A DNA stretch of 10,992 nucleotides. It comes from a bacterium (GTDB taxonomy: Bacteria > Planctomycetota > J058 > JAJDCP01). Position 1 is the first letter of the stretch. The number at the start of each line of letters is the position of its first letter. Below are positions 5,981 through 10,992 of this stretch, one piece after another. Under the pieces are notes generated by a model. That model searched no databases. It had not been told where the DNA came from and saw only the letters and a program-made list of their open reading frames with translations. Where the stretch lies: contig JAUIEM010000340.1 of NCBI GenBank assembly GCA_030428695.1, positions 1-10,992 of the forward strand, written 5' to 3'. The position numbers were made by a program, and so were the translations under genes.

Positions 5981-8900
5981 TTGGCCGACCCGGTTCCCTG
6001 CCCCGCCTGCGGACGCATCGACATCCACATGTCGCCTCTGTGCCCGGTCTGCGGCACGCCGCGGGCCAAGCCACGCAAGCGCAGCCTGCCGCCCCTCGGC
6101 GGGCGCACGGCGTCGGCCGGTTCGCCGCGGGCGCCGTTGCCGGCGGTCCGCGACGAGAGTCCGGCGGTTTCGACGCCGGAAGCGACGCCCGCGCCCCCGT
6201 CCGGCTCCACGTCGCCGCCGGCTGGGGACGCTCCCTCCGCGGCGCTGGTGTCGGGGGCTTCCTCCGCTCCCTCCGCGCCGCCGTCGACCAGGGAAGCGTC
6301 CGGGAACACCCCCCGCGCGCGGCCCCGCCCGCTGCCGCAGGGCACTCCGGCGGCGCCGCTGCCGGCGATCCGCGAAGATCCTCCGGCGCCGTTCGTGCAG
6401 GGCCTGGTCGAGGATCCGACGCCGGCGTCCGCCGTCGTCTCCTCCTCCGACCGGCTGCCCGCCTTTCCCGGCCTCGAGAGCGGCGCGGCGGCGAGCGCGG
6501 CGACGCCCTCCTTCGGGGGCCGGCTCGCCGTCGGTGCGCCGTCCGACACACCGCTGCCGAAGCTGCGGCGCAGCAACGCGCCTGTGCAGGCGAAGCCGGG
6601 CAGCTTCGCGCCCTCGTACATCGGGCGCACCCTCGCCGGCTACCGGCTCGAGGAGCTGCTCGGCGAGGGCAGCATGGGGGCGGTGTTCCTCGCCACACAG
6701 CTGCAGCTGCACCGCAGCGTCGCGCTGAAGATCCTGCCGCCGGCGATGTCGGCGCGGAGCTCCACCATCGACCGCTTCAAGCGCGAGGCGCGCACCCTCG
6801 CCCGGATCAACCACCACAACATCGTGCACATCTACGACCTGTGCGAGGACAACGGCCTGTTCTGCATCGCGATGGGCCTGGTCGACGGCGGCTCGGTGCG
6901 CGACCTGCTCAAGAAGGAGGGGACGCTCGCCGAGTGGCGGGCCGCGCGTATCGCCCGCCAGGCGGCCCACGGTCTGTTCGCCGCGGCCAAGCAGGACATC
7001 GTGCACCAGGACATCAAGCCCGACAACCTGCTGATCGGCGAGCAGGAAGAGGTCAAGATCGCCGACTTCGGCCTCGCCCAGGTCATCGACGACGAGGGCT
7101 CGGGCAAGATCATGGGCTCGCCCTCCTACATGGCGCCCGAAGCCTGGCAGGGCAGGCCCGACCAGCGCTCCGACCTGTACTCCCTCGGCTGCACGCTGTA
7201 CGAGATGCTCGTCGGGCATCCACCCTTCCGGGCTTTGAGCAACGAGGGCTTCCGCGACCTGCATCGCGACAAGCCCCCGCCGCCGCTCAGCGACAAGCGG
7301 CCGGACTGCTCGCCGGCGATGAACGCGGTGATCGCGCGGCTCCTGCAGAAGGACCCGGCGGTGCGCTACCAGACCGCCGCCGAGCTCGCCGACGCCCTCA
7401 AGCCCCTGTGCGTGAAGACCGAGATCGCCGCCCGGGAGCCCGCCCCCCGCCGCAGCTCCGGGCGCACCCCCGGGCGCAGCTCGCAGCGGCCTCGGCGGCC
7501 GCGCACCTCGCAGCGCACGCGGCGCCCGGGGTTCCCCCTCTGGCCGCTCGCGGTCGTCGCCCTGGTCGTGATCGTCCTGGCCCTGGCCCTGACCCGCGAT
7601 CCGCCGCCGCCGGTCGTGCGCTTCGCCGCGATCGAGCCGGCCTCGGGCACCCTGCTTGCGGGTCGGAACGTGCTGCTCAAGGGCCGGCTCGAAGGCGATG
7701 CGGACGGCTTCTACAGCGCGGTGGACGTCGGGGGCGAGCCGGTGCGGCTCGGTCGCGACGGCAGCTTCCAGCGCACCCTGCGCCTGCGCGAGGGGGTGAA
7801 CCTGTGCGAGCTGCGGGTCGGACGTGAGAAGCACGAGCTGGTCTACACCGTCGACAGCGAGCCGCCGGAGCTCCGCTTCCTCGTCCCCGCCGAAGACGGC
7901 GCCCAGCGGGCGCTCCACATCGAGCTGCGGATGCTGGTCTCCGACGCCGGCGGGCTCGAGGAGGTGCTGCTCAACGGTGAGCGGCCGCGCCGCCTGGGCG
8001 GGGACACCCTGGGCCTGCGGGTCGAGCTCGCCCCCGGCCCGAACGCGCTCGAGCTGGTCGCGCGCGACCGGGCGGGCCACGAGCGCCGGATGGAGCGGAC
8101 GCTGGTCGCCGACACCGCCGCGCCGCAGCTCCAGGCCGCCCTCAGCCTCGACGGGACCCGGGGCAGCCTGCGGGTCGAGGCGGACGAGCCGCTGGCGCGG
8201 GTCGCGGCCGAGGGCATCGAGGTGCGGGCCGACGGAGCGGAAGCCGAGCTGCTGCTCGTGCTCGCTCCGGACCAGCCGCGAGTGCTGGTCGAGGCCTGGG
8301 ACCGCGTCGGCAACCGCGCGCGTCTCGAGCTGGCCGTGCCGTGGCCGGAGGTCGCGGTCGAGGCGCCGGAGCCCTGGTGGGATCCCCCCTTGCTGCAGGA
8401 GGCCGCCGCCCTCGGCGCCGACCGGGGCGTGGTCCTGCGCAACAGCGTCGGCGTCGACTTCGTGCTGATCCCCGCGGGCAGCTTCTTCCAGGGCTCCCTG
8501 CCGGAAGAGGAGGGGCGGGGCGCCGACGAGCGCTGGCATCGTGTCGAGCTCGACGGCTTCTACCTCGCCGCGCGGGAGATCGACCAGCAGGTCTGGCGCA
8601 TGGTGATGGCGAGCAGCCCCTCGGCGGTCGACGATCCGACCCGCCCGGTCGAGCAGATCAGCTGGCGGGAGGCGGTCGAGTTTTGCAACCGGCTGTCGGA
8701 GCTCGAGGACCTCGCGCCGGCCTACGCGATCGAGGGCGACAGCGTGCGCTGGCTCGAGGGCCGCGCGGGCTACCGGCTGCCGACCGAGGCGGAGTGGGAG
8801 TACGCCTGCCGCGCGGCGACCGAGACGCCGTACGCCAGCGGAGACACGCTCGAGCAGGCGAACTTCGCGGAGCGCAGCGGCGCGACGCTCGTCGGAGGGA

Positions 8901-9151
8901 GCTTCCCGCCGAACGCCTGGGGGCTGTTCGACATGCACGGCAACGTCCACGAGTGGTGCTGGGACTGGTACGGACCCTACCCGGAAGACGACGTCCAGAA
9001 TCCCCGCGGCGCGACGCAGGGCCGCGGTCGCGTCGCCCGGGGCGGCGGCTTCCGGAGCCAGGCGGACGCCTGCCGCAGCGCGGCTCGCACGATGTTCGTC
9101 GGCGAGCGCCGCGACGACCTCGGCCTGCGCATCCTCCGGCCGCTGCCCTGA
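5981..9151 (+). CDS. Membrane Ser/Thr protein kinase with zinc ribbon, Ig-like modules and SUMF1 domain
   Basis: A 1056-residue receptor-like Hanks-type kinase. A zinc ribbon (C7-x2-C10, C21-x2-C24) opens the protein, followed by a Pro/Ala/Ser-rich linker. The kinase domain spans about 221-480: Gly-loop GEGSMGAVF, ATP-binding Lys250 (VALK), catalytic loop HQDIKPDN with Asp344, Lys346 and Asn349, DFG at 362-364, and APE as MAPEAW. HRD is HQD, so this is a non-RD kinase, but the catalytic residues are intact. An Arg-rich segment leads into one transmembrane helix (about 518-539). Outside are about three beta-sandwich modules (545-800) with glucodextranase-B-like repeats such as VGGEPVRLGRDGSFQ and REGVNLCELRVG. 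The C-terminus (about 820-1054) is SUMF1/FGE-sulfatase-like: VLIPAGSFFQGS, YRLPTEAEWEYACRAA, GLFDMHGNVHEWCWDWYG, RVARGGGFRSQ. The Cys-x4-Cys pair of true FGE is absent, so this is probably a binding domain. It lies 4 nt after the thioredoxin-like gene. Confidence 0.93.
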   Translation: MADPVPCPACGRIDIHMSPLCPVCGTPRAKPRKRSLPPLGGRTASAGSPRAPLPAVRDESPAVSTPEATPAPPSGSTSPPAGDAPSAALVSGASSAPSAPPSTREASGNTPRARPRPLPQGTPAAPLPAIREDPPAPFVQGLVEDPTPASAVVSSSDRLPAFPGLESGAAASAATPSFGGRLAVGAPSDTPLPKLRRSNAPVQAKPGSFAPSYIGRTLAGYRLEELLGEGSMGAVFLATQLQLHRSVALKILPPAMSARSSTIDRFKREARTLARINHHNIVHIYDLCEDNGLFCIAMGLVDGGSVRDLLKKEGTLAEWRAARIARQAAHGLFAAAKQDIVHQDIKPDNLLIGEQEEVKIADFGLAQVIDDEGSGKIMGSPSYMAPEAWQGRPDQRSDLYSLGCTLYEMLVGHPPFRALSNEGFRDLHRDKPPPPLSDKRPDCSPAMNAVIARLLQKDPAVRYQTAAELADALKPLCVKTEIAAREPAPRRSSGRTPGRSSQRPRRPRTSQRTRRPGFPLWPLAVVALVVIVLALALTRDPPPPVVRFAAIEPASGTLLAGRNVLLKGRLEGDADGFYSAVDVGGEPVRLGRDGSFQRTLRLREGVNLCELRVGREKHELVYTVDSEPPELRFLVPAEDGAQRALHIELRMLVSDAGGLEEVLLNGERPRRLGGDTLGLRVELAPGPNALELVARDRAGHERRMERTLVADTAAPQLQAALSLDGTRGSLRVEADEPLARVAAEGIEVRADGAEAELLLVLAPDQPRVLVEAWDRVGNRARLELAVPWPEVAVEAPEPWWDPPLLQEAAALGADRGVVLRNSVGVDFVLIPAGSFFQGSLPEEEGRGADERWHRVELDGFYLAAREIDQQVWRMVMASSPSAVDDPTRPVEQISWREAVEFCNRLSELEDLAPAYAIEGDSVRWLEGRAGYRLPTEAEWEYACRAATETPYASGDTLEQANFAERSGATLVGGSFPPNAWGLFDMHGNVHEWCWDWYGPYPEDDVQNPRGATQGRGRVARGGGFRSQADACRSAARTMFVGERRDDLGLRILRPLP

Positions 9152-9233
9152 GCCGGGTTGATTCACCGGGATTCGTGGCGAGGGCTCGGAAGCCGCTTGG
9201 AACCGACGTCCCCTCCGGGACAGGACCCAGGCG

Positions 9234-9258
9234 GAGGTCAGGAGGTCTTCCTGGTCCG
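9234..9258 (-). repeat. Dispersed repeat copy 1 (GGACCAGGAAGA...TGACCTC)
   Basis: Read on the minus strand, this starts CGGACCAGGAAGACCTC and ends CTGACCTC. It matches 9385-9410 with one substitution and one 1-nt indel. It directly abuts the REP-like palindrome at 9259-9285. A shorter variant with GAACTGACCT at 9350-9359 lies in the opposite orientation. Confidence 0.75.
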
Positions 9259-9285
9259 GCGGGCGGGGGTAGACCCGCTCCTACA
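9259..9285 (-). repeat. REP-like palindromic element, minus orientation
   Basis: On the minus strand this reads TGTAGGAGCGGGTCTACCCC followed by CGCCCGC. The layout is a TGTAGG-type 5' head and a GCGGG/CCCGC stem (9263-9267 with 9274-9278) around a 6-nt loop, as in repetitive extragenic palindromes of other bacteria. It faces a similar element at 9312-9340. Confidence 0.6.
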
Positions 9286-9311
9286 GGGCCATCGACCATT
9301 GTCTGACAGCA

Positions 9312-9340
9312 TGTAGGGGAGGGGTTTACCCCCTCCCGTC
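9312..9340 (+). repeat. REP-like palindromic element, plus orientation
   Basis: Begins TGTAGG and forms a perfect 8-bp stem, GGGAGGGG (9317-9324) with CCCCTCCC (9330-9337), around loop TTTAC. The head and stem layout match the element at 9259-9285 in inverted orientation, 26 nt away, giving a REP doublet. Confidence 0.6.
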
Positions 9341-9384
9341 GCACTTCGTGAACTGACCTTCCGTCGCGGGACACAACATACGCT

Positions 9385-9439
9385 GAGGTCAGTGAGTTCT
9401 TCCTGGTCCGTCGCTCGGGCGCGAACCGACCCTGCTTCA
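9385..9439 (-). repeat. Dispersed repeat copy 2 with a diverged REP-like partner
   Basis: 9385-9410 is the second copy of the 25-26 bp repeat (minus strand CGGACCAGGAAGAACTC, then ACTGACCTC). The adjoining 9410-9439 reads on the minus strand TGAAGCAGGGTCGGTTCGCG and lines up, with mismatches, to the REP-like element beside copy 1. Its stem is weak (TCGG/CCGA), so it looks degenerate. Confidence 0.6.
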
Positions 9440-9474
9440 TGGGTCATGACGATCGGAGCTGAGACCTCCCGGCC

Positions 9475-10992
9475 TCACCCCGTCTCGAGCTTCTTGCGCG
9501 CGGCCCGCGCCGCCTCGGCGACCGCGCGTCCGTCGCGGAAGCGCTCGTCTGGAAGGGTCTTCAGGCAGCGGTTCAGGAGCCGGCTGACGACGCTGGAGAC
9601 CTCGGGCCGCGCCTCCAACAGCGGCATGTACGCGCCGCTGCGCTCGAACAGCCCGCCGAGGGGGTCGTCGGCGGGCGGGCGCCCGGTCAGCAGGAAGAAC
9701 AGCACGCCGCCGAGGGAGAACACGTCGGCGTTCGGCTTGAGCCGGTCGCTCTTGTGCCGCTCGGGGGACAGGTAGGAGCGCCAGTCGGTCGCCTTCTCGC
9801 CGCTCTTCCACTCCTCGAGGTTGAGGCTGAGCGGGGCGAGCGCCGCCTCGCGCGGGTCGCAGCGCAGGGGGTCGGCGCGTTCCGGAGTCCGCCGGCGGCG
9901 GCGCAGCAGCACCCGGTTCGGATGGATGCGGCCGTGCAGCAGATGCTCGGCGTGCATCGCCGCGAGCCCGCGAGCGATCGCCTCGATCACGCGCAGCGAG
10001 AAGATCTCCGGCAGCCCGGGCTTGCCGTCCTTGCGCGCCGCCTCGATGGCCTCGCGCGCGGTGAAGTGGTCGACGCGCTGCATCACGACGTAGTCGAGCT
10101 CGCCGTCGCGCTGGACGTCGAGCACGTTGAGCAGGTTCTTGTGCTCGACGCCCAGGCAGCGCTTCGCGCGGCGCAGGTAGCGCTGGACGAGCCGGCTGTC
10201 GGAGAAGTCGGGGTTCAACACGGTGACGACGACGCGGTCGGAGCGCTCGACCCCCACCGACTTGTAGACCGCGCCGCCCTTGCGCATGCCGAGCCGGGTC
10301 AGCAGCCGGTAGCCCCCGATCATCGGCCGCGACTCCGTGCGCGGCTGGCGCTGCAGGTGGATGCGGATGCTCTCGCGTTCCTTGCGCACCGGCCCGGAGG
10401 GCGGGGCGGCGGGCGCGCGCGCGCCGCCGCCGAAGTCCGGAGGTGGGGGGACCCGCCCGGAGGCGGGAGAGCGCACCGTCTTCCGACCCGGCGTCGGCGC
10501 GTCGGCGGCCGGATCGACCTCCTGCTCGGTCGGCGGATCCTCGGCATCGTCCTCGGCCGACGGCCAGTCTCCCGGGGCCACCATGCTGAGCAGGGGCGCG
10601 GACTCGGCGCTGCGCGCGTCCTCGGGGGGCGGCGTCAGGACAGGGGCAGGGGGGAAGGCGGAGGTGTCATCCTCATCTTCGTCGTCCGGCGGGGGCTCGG
10701 TGTCGACGCTGCGGTAGGCGGACTCCGCGGCGGGCAACGCGGCCTCATCGACCTCCTCGAAGGTCCTCCCGCCATCGTCGCTGTCGGCGAACAGGTCGAA
10801 ACCGCCCCCGAGCTTCGGCGCGTTGGAGACAGCGGCCGCGTCCTCTGCCGGCGCGGAGGCGGCGGCCGCTGCCTGTGCCGACTCTGCGCGTTCGATCCGG
10901 GCGGAAGCGGGCGGAGGCTCGACCCGCCCCGAGCGCGGCTGCTCGAGCCGGGCGGAGGCGGGCGGAGGCTCGACCCGCCCCGAGCGCGGCCG
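9475..10992 (-). CDS. Pseudokinase (protein-kinase fold lacking catalytic residues), N-terminus beyond window
   Basis: The frame is open to the right edge and 505 C-terminal residues are visible. The N-terminal part is disordered-looking: a 17-residue repeat, an Ala-rich run, an acidic stretch (PPPDDEDEDDTSAF) and Pro-rich segments. The C-terminal ~280 residues fit the Ser/Thr kinase fold, from GGYRLLTRLGMRKGGAVYKS to RPEVSSVVSRLLNRCLKTLP. Kinase subdomain XI is recognisable in DERFRDGRAVAEA. Every key residue is altered: the Gly-loop is GMRKGG; the ATP-binding Lys is Thr (VVVTVL, codon 10222-10224); HRDxKPDN is HGRIHPNR; and no DFG is present (PLSLNLEEW instead). The C-lobe motifs NADVFSLGGVLFFLLTGRPP are well kept, so the fold appears selected while catalysis is lost. 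It is likely a scaffold or allosteric partner. The TTG at 10735-10737 is probably not the start, because coding character continues upstream. No membrane segment is visible. It is convergent with the active kinase gene. Confidence 0.85.
   Translation of the reverse strand, partial: RPRSGRVEPPPASARLEQPRSGRVEPPPASARIERAESAQAAAAASAPAEDAAAVSNAPKLGGGFDLFADSDDGGRTFEEVDEAALPAAESAYRSVDTEPPPDDEDEDDTSAFPPAPVLTPPPEDARSAESAPLLSMVAPGDWPSAEDDAEDPPTEQEVDPAADAPTPGRKTVRSPASGRVPPPPDFGGGARAPAAPPSGPVRKERESIRIHLQRQPRTESRPMIGGYRLLTRLGMRKGGAVYKSVGVERSDRVVVTVLNPDFSDSRLVQRYLRRAKRCLGVEHKNLLNVLDVQRDGELDYVVMQRVDHFTAREAIEAARKDGKPGLPEIFSLRVIEAIARGLAAMHAEHLLHGRIHPNRVLLRRRRRTPERADPLRCDPREAALAPLSLNLEEWKSGEKATDWRSYLSPERHKSDRLKPNADVFSLGGVLFFLLTGRPPADDPLGGLFERSGAYMPLLEARPEVSSVVSRLLNRCLKTLPDERFRDGRAVAEAARAARKKLETG
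10900..10992 (-). repeat. 51-bp in-frame tandem repeat (17 residues) in pseudokinase N-terminal region
   Basis: GCGGAGGCTCGACCC recurs at 10911 and 10962, a 51-bp period, and near-identity continues to the window edge. Translated on the minus strand, the units read PRSGRVEPPPASARLEQ and PRSGRVEPPPASARIER. More copies may lie beyond the edge. This is a Pro/Arg-rich, probably disordered, expandable segment. Confidence 0.85.

Larger units (their letters stand above)
9152..9474. other. Convergent intergenic region with REP-like elements
   Basis: These 323 nt lie between the ends of the kinase and pseudokinase genes, and I see no credible gene. A small hairpin GTCCC-CTCC-GGGAC (9208-9221) comes 56 nt after the kinase stop. 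It is followed by the REP-like palindromes and 25-26 bp repeats listed separately. Short frames on the minus strand here are translations of the repeats, not proteins. Confidence 0.75.

Noticed and set aside
4279..6630. Long minus-strand open frame across lipoprotein, thioredoxin and kinase genes
   Set aside because: It spans three genes with recognisable products and good start signals on the plus strand; the antisense translation has no motifs.
8820..9151. Active formylglycine-generating enzyme domain
   Set aside because: GGGFRSQADACRSAAR lacks the Cys-x4-Cys pair of true FGE; most kinase-linked SUMF1 domains are likewise non-catalytic.
5753..9166. Very long open frame on the minus strand opposite the kinase gene
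   Set aside because: It mirrors the codon structure of the kinase gene in GC-rich DNA; its translation is rich in Arg, Ala, Gly, Leu, Gln and His without domains, while the plus strand gives clear kinase and SUMF1 motifs.
9238..9447. Small minus-strand protein in the convergent intergenic region
   Set aside because: The frame consists of translated REP-like and 25-26 bp repeats, with no ribosome site and no coding-like composition.
10735..10737. TTG as the start codon of the pseudokinase
   Set aside because: The frame remains open and protein-like (including an in-frame 17-residue repeat) to the window edge, so the true start most likely lies outside.

Overview
The window is about 11 kb of very GC-rich bacterial DNA. 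It resembles a member of the Planctomycetota, or a similarly complex high-GC lineage. This rests on gene content: a transmembrane Ser/Thr kinase carrying an SUMF1-type (FGE-sulfatase-fold) domain, a second degenerate kinase, an ECF sigma factor coupled to an RskA-type anti-sigma factor, and use of TTG starts. It is an inference from architecture, since no rRNA or other marker gene is present.

Layout, left to right. (1) Positions 1-272: a fragment of an AGE/YihS-family sugar isomerase gene runs leftward off the window. It is cut at its 5' side next to a 26-bp tandem repeat. This stretch is visibly less GC-rich than the rest. (2) 273-2099: a long acyl-CoA dehydrogenase with all the usual family motifs. 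(3) 2158-2628: an unrecognised 156-residue protein, ending in a hairpin that overlaps its stop codon. (4) 2745-5112: a tightly overlapping three-gene unit of ECF sigma factor, coiled-coil anti-sigma factor and lipoprotein. (5) 5206-9151: a two-gene unit of a secreted TlpA-like thioredoxin fused to an STN-like domain, then, after 4 nt, a 1056-residue receptor-like protein (zinc ribbon, kinase, membrane segment, Ig-like modules, SUMF1 domain). (6) 9152-9474: a convergent intergenic region holding REP-like palindromes and diverged copies of a 25-26 bp repeat. (7) 9475-10992: a leftward pseudokinase gene, cut by the right edge, with a 17-residue repeat in its N-terminal region.

The right two thirds look like a signalling neighbourhood. 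The sigma/anti-sigma/lipoprotein unit is a plausible envelope-stress switch. The thioredoxin-STN protein and the kinase receptor are probably co-translated and both place domains outside the cytoplasmic membrane. A kinase-dead homologue faces the active kinase across the repeat region. That these act as one system is an inference; the sequence shows only their adjacency and coupling.
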